64,000 nt of DNA, taken from the NCBI GenBank assembly GCA_013398175.1, contig VZRZ01002645.1, positions 748,567 through 812,566 of the forward strand, given 5' to 3'. The translations under genes were made by a program, and so were the position numbers. How positions within the stretch are numbered: position 1 is the stretch's first letter; each line of letters begins with the position of its first letter. This document shows, in pieces, positions 23,298 through 34,346 of the stretch. The notes under the pieces are model-generated. The model had not been told where the DNA came from. It searched no databases and saw only the letters and a list, made by a program, of their open reading frames with translations. The stretch comes from Climacteris rufus (lineage: Eukaryota; Chordata; Aves; Passeriformes; Climacteridae).

Positions 23298-26200
23298 TAA
23301 TTTATATTTTGGACTTTGCAAGCCAGCCCAAGGCATCACATTCAGCAGTCGGATGCTCTGCCCTGTCTGAACTGTGCTTGGCGTAGGACTGGTGATGAAT
23401 GGGTTACACAGTCCTCAGGTATCCCATAAGTTAGGGTTTACTTCAGGTAATTAATTTATAGCATATATCTAAATCTTGCAGTGCTGTATCACAACATGGT
23501 AAACTCTGGAACAGTTATCTAAGTCTTGATGAGAAAGCACATTGCTTTCTGAGATTGTTTACTCTTCTGCTCATGGCTGCACCCAGTGCTGGGTATTTTG
23601 TGCAGCCTGAACATTTCTAGGACAAAACAATGACTAAATTTTTTGTTTTGAATACATAAAATTGTGTGCCACTCAGAAGTGAAGCATTACAAGTCTGTGA
23701 GATCAATATTCTGCTGCCTTGGGATTCCCCTGGAGGAAAACTGGTCAAGACAAACCTATTTCATACTTTTTTACAGTGACATTAAAACTGGTGTTCTTGT
23801 CTTTAATGATGAAAAAGTTACAGAGGGTGTAAAATCGTGAAGGAGCAAGAAAACTTCCTAAATAGGTTTCTGCAGGCACAGGTGATATTTCCTCATTATT
23901 TTTTTGCAAGAAAACTAAGTTGAAGTTCTGTATGAGTCAAGGCACTGTTGCATTTCTGCTTCCGCACAGACTTGGAGCTGGAGAAGGAGAGCTCCACATT
24001 GCAGGGCTTTAGAAAAGATGCACCTCAGGGCAGGGCAGCAGGTGAGAGGGGAGGCAGAGGACCTTGTGACCTTGCCAAGGTCTGCTCTTTCCAAAATAGG
24101 TGTAAATACTAGAAAGTTTATAGTTCCAAAATATACTCCTTCCCTCCAGACACTCAGGATTATTCTATGCTGGTTAGATAATGCAATCAGCTTTAGACAA
24201 GGTAAAGAACAACTTTGTGGTATCCCAGCTGAATCCTTGAGCTCAATCTGGCAAATGTTAATGTATCTGTAGCCTACCCCTTCTTCTCTATTCAATGCCA
24301 CTAAAAAGAAGTGGACTTTGGACCTGGCCTGTATCAACAGAAGTATAAATTCAGGGATGAATTTCAGCTTCAGTTTTTCCATCACTTTAATTTTCTCACA
24401 TTTTGATGCAACTCTATGGCGAGTAACAGAGGTGCGAATTGATTTTCATGGAGTGGCTTGGAGCGTAATCTCATGCAAATGAGTGCATGCCCTGGCTGAT
24501 AGAATTACCTTGCCAGGGGTTTGCACATTTCCTCAACCAGTGGCCTGCAGAGCTCAGCTTGTAGGGTAAGAACTGTTTAGCACAAGAAAAGGCTGCTTTA
24601 AATGGAGTGACAGTGCTTGCAGCCAGGAGAATGCTGGGAATAAACAAAGAAAATTAGTTGAAGACACAATCTAGGGTTTATCAGAGCTATTATCTGTATC
24701 ATATTGCCTGCATAGCAAGACCTGTGCTTAAATGATTTATACCTCTAAATGTTGTGGTACCTGCATTAATCCCATATTGGATCATTCTACAAATGGTAAG
24801 GAAATTTGAGCTGAGAAATGGACGTTAAAAGGGATTGCATGTTAAAAGTAAATGTTAAAAGCAGATGATATCCATAAAGCACAGAGTATGGAACAGAAGA
24901 TTCACAAGCCTTGCAGGAAGTTGCTTTATTATTCTAACCTATAATCCCTGCTGTGAGGAATGCTGCCTTTCAAGCCCACGTATGGGATGTTTCTCTGTGA
25001 TAAGAGGAAACTTTAACAGGTTGACTGTAAACATTTCCAAAGTACATTAAATAGCAGAGTCTTACATAAATTCTGCTGCAAAGACAGCAATGTATGCCTC
25101 CCAACCTCATTCCTAAGTGTAGGTTTTCCATCTTTTATTATCTCCCATATCTTTACATTCTGCAATCTGTTCCACAAATTGATGCTAATATGAAATTTTG
25201 AAAACTGAAGTCAGTGCTTTCAACCTGAACCAAAGATTTAATGAAAAAAAAAAAATCAGTGACTTGTTGAATCCTTAGGTCAAGCAAATTGTTACTTTGC
25301 TGGAATGCTATTGAAGGATGTCAGTTTTCTTCACGACAGGCTCTAGCCCTGGATCCAGTGGAATGGAATGCCATGAATCTAATGAATATCAGTGGCGTGT
25401 GACCCATGAAATTGCACACACATGTATGATCTCTCAAGCAGTGTTGGCTGCTATAAACAAAAAAAGCAAAAAGGCAAGCTCTGTGTAACTCAGTAAAACA
25501 ATCATAGTGGGAATTCAAGTCTGTTTGAACCTGGTACTTCTTAGAGGTCTTCTTTCCACCCAGTGCCATTCTGCATTGTTTTTCTTTGCTGTTTCATGAG
25601 TGTAGAGGTGTGTGTTTTTTGTGGTACCACATGAGAATATCCCTCCCCTTCAGGCAAGAGTTGGGTGTTCGGTTTCTGCCCTATGCCTCTGTCTCTATAA
25701 AAAAGAAAAGGAAGGACCTTGCATTGCTAATAGGGATTAATTAGACATTTTTCTCCTTTTTGAAGGTACTTGTATACTTGCTCACCATGATGAGCCATTT
25801 TATTCACATAAGCTAAAGGAGAACAGTGCAAGTGAATCCAGGTAGGTGCAGAAGTGCTGTGCAGTGTCAGTGAGAGAGGGACTTTCCCAACATACAGGGG
25901 AGAAGGGGACTGAGATGTGACCTCCACGCTCTGTCTTGGATGCTCCAGTGATAAAAAGTGTTCATTAGAAAAGTCTGAGAGGTTTTTTAGTGGGTGGTTG
26001 AGGGCTGAATATTTAACACAGCAAAAATAAGGATGTACACTACATTCACACCAACTCAGTCATGCTTTCTTTTTAAAAAACCCACAAATAAAAAATTTTG
26101 CATGGATAGTGTTTCACAGTAAGATGGTTCTTTAAATGGATTTTACAGGTTACTTTTATAGCACAACTTTAGTTTGTGTAAAAGTTTTATTTACAATTTT

Positions 26201-27939
26201 ATTTTTTATGAAGTGTGTACCTTTTTTTATGCATTTTGTCTCTAGCCATCATAACTGTTGATGGCAAAGTGGAAAATATTCTTCTAGTGTAAAGAGAAAG
26301 GGAAAAATTAAGAATTTGTTGCTTCACTCAGAAAAGTAAGATGGTTGTATTTTTTAGCCTCCTGTTGTCTGTAAAAACCCTTGATTAAATACATTTCAAG
26401 AATGCTTTAAGGATCACTTGTCAATTTGAAAAAAGAATTTTAAAAACCAAACATTCATTACTAAATTATCTTTTATGAGAACAGAAGGATCTCTGGGTAA
26501 CAGGCGTTTGTTCCAAAACAAAACCGTTATTTGTCCAGGGTATGGAAGTTATTAATTATTTACACCTATTCCTACCTCAGTTCTACCTCTAGTTAAAATT
26601 CATGGCCTAGGCACTCATCAAATATTGATTTTTACCAAAGTTGATGCTTTCCCTTTAACATTATTATAATGAGGGATAAAAATCAAATTGCCTTCACTGA
26701 AACTCAATCATTCTCACAAGCCATCTGCATTGATCTTTTTTCTAGGTTTTACCATAAATTATTCTATTCAATTAAGTAAACCCCACACATAATGACATTT
26801 TGTGAACTAAATAATTTATTGACTATTTTCAGCTAAACTTACCAGGCTCTGATGCACAGTTATTTTCATAACATTAATAGTAATATATATAACCCCCTTG
26901 CAACAGAATGCATGTCAGATTCTTTGTTTGGAAAGACGAATCACCTGGGAGGTAGAAATCTTCTCATTTAGAGAAGAAACAAATTCTGTCATCATCATAC
27001 TCAGAGTGACTCAGTCCCTTCTCATTAGCAAAAGGAGGTGGGGTTGCATGCCATGATTTCTGGTTACAAAATAATAGCAAAATTATTTTCAGATCAAACT
27101 GGTTCTATTACCAGCAAGGAATGTAAGTGAATTGGTAACAATTGGTCTGTTTTACAGTTCACTGCTACGATCTGCTGAATATAGTAGCTCCTTGAAGGGG
27201 TTCGGAGAGTTTTCCTCCTCTGCAGTGCGATGGTTGCACTTCTGTTTCACACACATTCTTGTCACCTCCTGACAGTTCATCTGGAAATCTGCCCATTTTC
27301 TAAATGAGTTTTGTTTCACATTTGAAAAGTCATTCAGCTCCTGTAGACTGAGATTTTCAGGTGGAAAACGTGATTTGTAACTCTGAAGTCTACCCTTTCA
27401 AGCAAGGAGAAGGGTTGCTCCCCCACATGAAAAGGTTGTGTTTTGTGGGTACTTGATGGGGTAGTAACTGGCTCAAAAACTTTAAACAGTGATCACAAAA
27501 CAGGTTTTTTGAAAATGCATAGATTGTAGGAGAACCTTATCGTAGCTGTGGAGGTGTAGTTGGGCTATTTTTAATCACATATGGAAAGTTTCTGTCGGGT
27601 GTATCTAGGGAATGCCTGCTTAGCAAACAGACTGGATGCAACCAAATTGTCTTTTGGAAACATAAGAACAAAATACATTTAGTTATTGTAGGGTATATAT
27701 ACACATTGTTGCTGGAGATGACACTGAATACAGAGATGCTTGTAAATAAGTAGTGCCAACACTGTGGCAGAGAGAGAGTCTGGAATATGTGTTCTCACTT
27801 TAATTTTACTATGAATTTTGCACTATGAGTTCTTGTTTCCTTTGCAAATAGTGGTGATCATTTTTGACAAGTATGGTTCTGCTAAATTGGGAGAAAGTCA
27901 ATATATGGTAATAATATTGCTCAAAAGCTAGAAAAGCCC
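23298..27939. other. Unique non-coding sequence
   Basis: No gene recognised. A minus-strand frame of 156 codons (23915-24385) is the longest here. Its translation has no recognised domain and overlaps an 84-codon frame on the other strand, so it is probably chance. A conserved-looking stretch at 24400-24560 contains an octamer ATGCAAAT (24473-24480). The part around 26380-26900 is strongly AT-rich with TAATTA-type cores. Confidence 0.55.
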
Positions 27940-28005
27940 TAAAAAAAAAACCAAACAAAACCAAAACCAACAACAACAACAACAAAAAAAAAAACAACAA
28001 AACCC
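27940..28005. repeat. A-rich / (CAA)n simple repeat
   Basis: Low-complexity A- and CAA-rich tract including several consecutive CAA units (about 27968-27985) between A runs. The leucine- and phenylalanine-rich minus-strand frame through it (27809-28021) is a product of this tract and not a gene. Confidence 0.85.
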
Positions 28006-30516
28006 CTCTGTAAAATAGCATGGAATTATTAACTCACCTTAGAGAGCCTAGTAGTTTTATTTTAGTTTGTTTTGTTTTATTTGCAGAAGAGCAGTGGTTC
28101 CATAACAAAAATCAGAGTGTGGAGAGGGAGTAATCTGTAAAATTATGTAGTATTTATGTATTCTAGTGACAGCATAGGAGACGGTAATTGTTTGTCATTT
28201 CTTCTTTTAGCACAATCCATTTTAAATGCTGGAACAAGGAGTCAAACATTTCAGTCCACCTAGGACGGTAGCTTCTGTTTATTGCTTTCACTGCTTTTCA
28301 GCTTCTGAATTCTTTGGTGCCATAATTTTGAAAGGTTGCTACTGCTGCTCACACTGTGTCTTTCAAAGTCCGATCAAATGATGGATTTGCAGGTAAATAG
28401 TAAACTTATAAGTTTAAATGCAAAAGCTTGTATTGATTTAATTCTCCATTCAATCACGTAATTTTGTGGTTCAGTACACATGCATTAAAACATGTAGCCC
28501 AAACACAAAATATCACTTTGCCTCGATCAGTGCTTGGAGTTACTCTTGGAAGAAAATAGAGCTCACTGTTGCTCTGTCCATGTGTGCTTATCTGTACTAC
28601 TCTCTTTATGTTTGGATACTGCTTAGGAATATAAAGCATCCCAATCTGCTGGTCTGACTATTTGCAAATTGAGGCTTTTCTTGCTGCATTTTGTTGGTGA
28701 CATGGTTCATAAAATTGGGTCCTGATTGAGCTACTGTTTTGAGACTGCTATATGACAATTCTGCTTTTAGTCTCCTGTGTTACTCTGTATTGTGCTTGTT
28801 GAACAATAGTGTCACACCTTTCACAATGAAAAAGATAAATACAGTGCAGGATAGGCTCTCTCCCACGTCCCACCCACTGCTTTCATTCCTAAGGGGTAAC
28901 AGTCAGAGGCTTTGCTGGAATCCTCCTCTGTCTTTTGTGGCATGGTTTGCAGTTTTGTAGAGATTTAAGATAAGGAGAATTAACCTGAGCATGAATTGAT
29001 TTGTGAAATGAACATCTGAGATTCTGCTGATGTCCAGTCCTTATTTAGCTGTGAAGTTAAGCAAACATCCAGTTGGATGAGTGTGAACAGGAACCTACAG
29101 CATTTGGATCAAGCTCTTGTTCCTTTAACTTCTTTCCCTCTGTGATGGTGGTTGGCCAGACAGGTAATGCAAGGTTTGCTTCCTTGAGCTTTGGCTTTAT
29201 TAGCACCAGTGGGATTTTAGGCTTTTTAGTTTTCATTCCACTTGAGATTCTTTTCTCTCTGAATTAATGGATATTTTGAATAAATCATTGTGAGGCAGGG
29301 CAATGTATGCTGTAGGGTAAAAAAAAAAATCATTGAGCCAGCATATCTGAACAGGTTTCATGTCTATTACTCACATACTTTGTGAGGCCATTACATATGT
29401 AATTTAATGAGGATTTTTCTACTTTGAACCACAGAAGGGTATGTGCCTGACTCACATGCCCAAGTGCTAGACAAAGAGAAAGCAGCTCAAGCACACTAAG
29501 CTTTTCTTTATAGATATATTATCTATAAAGCACATAATACTACTGCTGTCAGTGTCACACTGAAATGCTCCGTCTGGACCAATGTATTCTTATATCTGAA
29601 AAAATGGTCAGCAAAGAAACAGGAGTCACTGCTGCCTGTATTCCAGCTAATATGAAGTGTGTTATAGTTAACACTGAACAAGAAGAATTCATGCTGGGAC
29701 ATATTGTGAAATGTTAATTATAAGAAAAAACAGCATTGGATTGACTGCTACTGCTTCTGATTCATGATAAGGAAATTCCTAGAGGGAAAAGGACAGAAAT
29801 ACCAACTGTACTCTCTCTTTGCAATTTTTTCCGGGGGAATCACTGTAAAGGTAATATAGTGTTTGATTTTCCTATATACTGATACATACTTACTCATCTA
29901 ATCTACCTAGAAAGATGAAAGACATCACCAGAGAATGCCTTATTCCTTCTCTTTTGGGATTTGCCTATTGTGACTAATGCAGAAGCATTTCCCAAGTCCC
30001 AGGGCACATCAGCCACATCACGACCCACACTAGGGTAGGACCTGAGCAAGCATCAGCACTTTCCTGATTCCACCTAAGGGATTGCAAACACCTGTGCCCC
30101 ATAGGATCTTTTATGTTCTCAGAGCAGACACAGATCTGAGCGGACAGAGGGGTGAGGAAGAAGTGTGCAAGAAGTCAAAGCCTTGAACTTATTTCAGGAT
30201 GAGACGAGTCATCACAGGAATAGACTCTCATATCTTACAGAATCAACCACCTTTCAGGTGTCTATATCGGAAGAGATGAGCTCCTCCCTTCCAGGTGAAT
30301 ATCGTTTTGTGGAGAGTGGTGACTGAAGAGAAGACGTGAAAAGGATTGCAATGTGCCAGGTGATCAGAATAAGTGTATCTACCTCTTCTTACATCAAGGC
30401 ATGGGGAGTTGCTGGAGGGGATCTTCCTTTTCCACCTAATTGGGGAACAGTTGTGCTCACAGCTAATGAATTCAAATGCTTCTGGCACTGGCACTTTCCA
30501 GCCTAACTTTGGGAGT
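28006..30516. other. Unique non-coding sequence
   Basis: About 2.5 kb with no recognised gene or transposon. A short inverted repeat around 29508-29528 (TTTATAGAT / ATCTATAAA) is AT-rich and of little weight. Open frames are all below about 75 codons, apart from an unrecognised 92-codon minus-strand frame at 30243-30521 that runs into the CR1 end. Confidence 0.6.
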
Positions 30517-30665
30517 ATCACAGAATCATAAAATGGTTTGGGTTAGAAGAGACCTTCGAGATCATCTTGTTCTAATCTCTCTGTTATGGGCAGGGATGCC
30601 ACCCACTAGATCAGGTTGCCCAGGGCCCCAGCCAACTTGGCATTGAACTCCTACTTGAAAGCACA
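30517..30665 (-). mobile_element. CR1 LINE, truncated 3' end
   Basis: On the plus strand it begins ATCACAGAATCATAAAAT and continues with the recognisable complement of a CR1 3' region: a 'ggtttgggttagaagagacctt' block, 'gagatcatcttgttctaa', 'atgggcagggatgccacccactaga', and 'caggttgcccagggcccca'. The minus strand therefore ends in the CR1-type tail ATTCTGTGAT. Only the last 150 bases or so are present, the usual outcome of 5'-truncated reverse transcription. It carries no coding part. CR1 is the dominant LINE of birds, crocodilians and turtles, so this is the best taxonomic clue in the window. Substitutions relative to typical avian copies show it is old. Confidence 0.9.
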
Positions 30666-33079
30666 CCAGGCAGAGGCACTGCCCAGGTGTGAGCAGCTGT
30701 GATGTGGAAAGGCTTCAGCTATGTTGATTGCACAGGTTTCAATTTGCACAGGTGCTGACACACCAAAGCTTGAGTGGCTGGGTCACTTTTATCTTCCCAC
30801 AGATCAGGACCTTTCAATCTCCTGCAAGCCACATGCCTTGATTTCACCAACCAGTGTTGAGACTCAGATGACTCTTGTTACTGTAAAGATGGAATCGAGT
30901 GGGAAATGAAAAACAATCTCTGTGAACCTGCAGCTACTGGAAATACAGCTGATTATTACAGGAGAACAGCAGCTACTTCTGCAAATAACATGGTGCAACA
31001 GGTTTAGATTTGCTCCATCTTTAGTTACTCATTTTAGTTTGAGGTAGTGGGGATAAAGGCTAAATCCATAGGCTCATTGGCATTAACCCTAGTAAGTTAT
31101 GGTGCCCATTCCCTGAAGAAAATGAACTCTTATACAATTCATTGTCTGGATTCTCAAGTGGGAAGAGCCTGATGAAAGTCTACTCATCATCAGCTAAGAA
31201 GCCCTGCCTTTGAATTGCATGTTGGGCTTTAGTAGCCAAAGAAGTGGTTTGTTTGTTAGGTTTTGATTTTAGAAGTCATACCCATCATCTGCTTGGATTT
31301 ACATTTCATTTTAATGTATATGTTAGGCCTGATGACTTTCCTTTCTAATGCCTCTCTATTTAAAAAAGAAAAATTCTGCTCCATTCTTTACATGTCCTCA
31401 AGCAGACAGCTGAGCTAAAACTAAAATTATTTAAGTGGAAGACAGATGCCAGGGGATTAGTGAGAATGTTCTGGAGTAAGGTTAGACTCATTACTTTCTG
31501 ATGTTCATAGCAATTCTACGAGCAGTAAACTTTCATTCTCAGCAAATTTCCAGTGGTAACAAGACTTGTTCAGAATGAGTTTGACTGATGTCCTCTATTC
31601 CTCTCTCCTTAATTTCCAGAAGTCTTCTGATCTTTCATGAGTGGGAATGAATGTGCAAAGGTTCAAACACTGACCTTGCTTTTGTCCTGTGGGGATAAGG
31701 AAGGAAAATAACCTGCAGCTCCAAATACAAAATTGATACACTTGTATGGAGGGGGGCAGTTTTTGTCAAAAAGATACTTTTTCATTATGTTGCTGCCCAT
31801 TAAATTCTTTGCAGAAAAGAAAAACAAAAAGCTTGGTGTATGTAAGTCTTATTTTACGCATATTTTTGACTCAGAAATGTCTTGCCTTAAACAAATACTA
31901 GTAATAAAAATGAGAGTTCTGGTTGATAAGAAGGGGACCTGCTTGCTGCTAGCAACTAAAGATTTAGTACTTGAGTTACTCAATGCACTTCAAAGCAGCT
32001 GTTTTCCATTTACAGCCCTGAGATCTCAAAAAGTTGTGTTTCTGGGCACCTACTTACTTTCATAGAGAGACACCTGTACTACACACACTCCTATACATTG
32101 CATCCAGAAAAGTTACATGACATTACATACTATTCCAGAGCTGTCAAATAGTTGGATTCTGCTGTCCTTTTACATTTGTTTACTTCTGAGTGTCTGCAGG
32201 TGACTGGAGGTGTCATTCCACTGCAAATCAGACAGCTGAGCCAGGAGGGAAATGTTACTTCTAGAAAATAAGATTGCTGTAACCTTTTAGACAGGGGCAT
32301 ACAACTGTCTTTTTGAAAGCCACCATGGTGCAGGTTAACCTGTTGATTCCTCTGCTTTGGCTCTGCACATACCAGTGCTGGGACTGGCAGGCACACAGCA
32401 AAAAAAGAGTTCTGTCAAACTACTGATGGCAGTGAAAACTATGAGTGAGTGACTCCATGCTGGTGCTGACAGCATCCTTTATTCTTCCCCCTCCTCATGC
32501 TGTAACATTATGTACTGTAGATGTCACAGGAAATGCTAAAAATCAGATGTTTTCATCTGGGCCTTTTTTCAGTCCTTCCTAAATGGAAAGCCATATGTGT
32601 TTGTCCATGTAAGTGTCACATTTCACCCTGCTGATCCAATTTACTCAGTCTGAACATTTGTCCTAATTCTTCCATACAAATATATTTTCTCTGCCCAGAT
32701 TCTTGTTTGTGTCATGGTCTGTTCCTGCTATAGATGAATGAAGATTTGTCAACAAATAATCCACCCCAAAAATGATAATCTGATCCAAAACCTCATTGAC
32801 GTCAACAGAAATACTCTAACTGACTTCAGTAGTTCTACAGTGTCCTTTTCATGCCTCCTTAATTTCTGTAAAAATATCTGTTTTAGACTCAAAATGTTTT
32901 TTTTTCCCTGCAGTGTTTTAATTTTTTTTTAAAGCCTGTGTAATTATAGGGAAATATTGAGCAAACAAAATTAGAATTGTGCTGTTTAGACATAATCTGG
33001 CAGATGGGTGCTCTCCCTGCAAAGCAACCGTGTGCCTGTTATTGTGGATACCCGTGGGTTTAAATTTAAATATCCTGAA
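30666..33079. other. Unique non-coding sequence
   Basis: No recognised gene. A 110-codon plus-strand frame (31733-32065) and an 88-codon minus-strand frame (32130-32396) match nothing I recognise and have no supporting splice or start context. Confidence 0.6.
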
Positions 33080-33310
33080 ATGAGGTGAGCGGCACTTGGA
33101 AAAGCCCCTTGCCTGGTGAAGTTGTAGTAGTGAACTTTGTGCTGTGCCTGGAGCCTGGCGTGGCAGCGCTGGGCTCTTTGCCGGCTGCTCCACCGGGATC
33201 CCAGCCGGGAACGCCGGAGCTGGAGAGCTGGAGGGGAGTGGATGTAGGGGCGAGAGCAAAGAGCCCTTTTTTCCTTCCCAGGATGCAGCTGTCTCTGGGA
33301 GCTGTTGTGG
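33080..33310. other. GC-rich patch with frames on both strands
   Basis: A locally GC-rich stretch with about nine CpGs, in AT-rich surroundings. Overlapping open frames of 152 codons (plus, 33085-33543), 143 codons (minus, 32918-33349) and 112 codons (minus, 32986-33324) all cross it. The simplest reason is the scarcity of stop codons in GC-rich DNA. A good donor-like sequence TGAG|GTGAGC sits at about 33081-33090. It could be the edge of a non-coding transcript's exon or a regulatory patch. There is no protein signature. Confidence 0.4.
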
Positions 33311-34302
33311 ATCTGTGTCAGCAAAGTGGTGTTTATAGGGCTTCCTCAAGAAAAAGTTTATCTTTTAGAATACTAAACCACAAAGATGGTGAAAAAAAGG
33401 TTGGAAGTGGTATGGCTCAGCAAAATAAGCAAGTAAGCAAATTCTGGCATGTAATTTCAGGACTTAATCTCATCACTTCTAAACAAAATAAAAAAATATA
33501 TAGGTGCTCTGCCATGAAATGGAGACAAAGTCTCAGACAATGAGTTCTCAGCTGATTTTTAATAGGGAAAATATTTGACTTGGAGCAGAGTCTACATGAA
33601 CTAAGAGACCAAGTAGTTGGAGAGGCACCCTCAGTGCAAGTGTAAAATTAACGCTTTCGGAGAGAATAGCTGCCACAGAAAGAGCTAAAGAAATCTTGCT
33701 GCCAGAACTCCAGAGATGGTGAGGAGAAAAGAAAATTTTTGGGGGAAGGCAGAGACAGAATTTAAAAAATCCACACAATCCTGGTGAGCCTGGAACTGAT
33801 TGGGTGGATGCTCCCTGTCTTCTATCTTCACAAGGTGAAAAAACTGATGTACACCCCTCTCTCCTCAGATGTTTTGCTCTTGAAGTAATTTACTTCTTTT
33901 TAGAAAGATTCAAGCAGCATGAGGAAACCTTATATCCTGAAAGCCTAATATTATTTAATAAAGCTTGGAAGGAAGTTAGCATAACAATTTGAGCCTGCAG
34001 GATTTTAGAATCCAGCACAAAGCAACCCATTCATTGCTCCAAAATCTCTTACACATTTTTGTCAGCCTTCTTTCTGAATGATCATTGCATGTTATTATCC
34101 CACAAGATTAGATTCATTGTAAATATCATATTTAGGACAGATCTTTGTCTGCTGAAGAGAACACATGGTTCTTTGGATCTGTATGGAGTTAAAGTCAGTT
34201 ATAACAAGTAGGAATGAGGCCATAAACTTATTTTTCTGTACATATATATGTTAGAAGCTATTAATAAAAATCAGAGCTTTGATTTTGCTAAGCTTAAAGG
34301 TT
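33311..34302. other. Unique non-coding sequence
   Basis: No gene or repeat recognised. It contains only short unrecognised frames. Confidence 0.6.
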
Positions 34303-34346
34303 CTTTTTGTTGTTGTTTGTTTGTTTGTTGGTTGGTTTGTTTTTTA
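34303..34346. repeat. T/G simple repeat (TTTG/TTG-rich)
   Basis: A low-complexity tract of TTG, TTTG and TTGG units. A second low-complexity tract, purine-rich (A and G), lies nearby at about 34515-34545. Confidence 0.8.

Noticed and set aside
23915..24385. 156-codon minus-strand open frame
   Set aside because: No recognised protein family, no splice or promoter support, and overlapped by a plus-strand frame. Treated as chance.
27809..28021. Leucine/phenylalanine-rich minus-strand frame resembling a membrane segment
   Set aside because: It is the translation of the A-rich/(CAA)n simple repeat.
29508..29528. AT-rich inverted repeat TTTATAGAT / ATCTATAAA
   Set aside because: Short, AT-rich and within chance expectation; no terminator or microRNA features.
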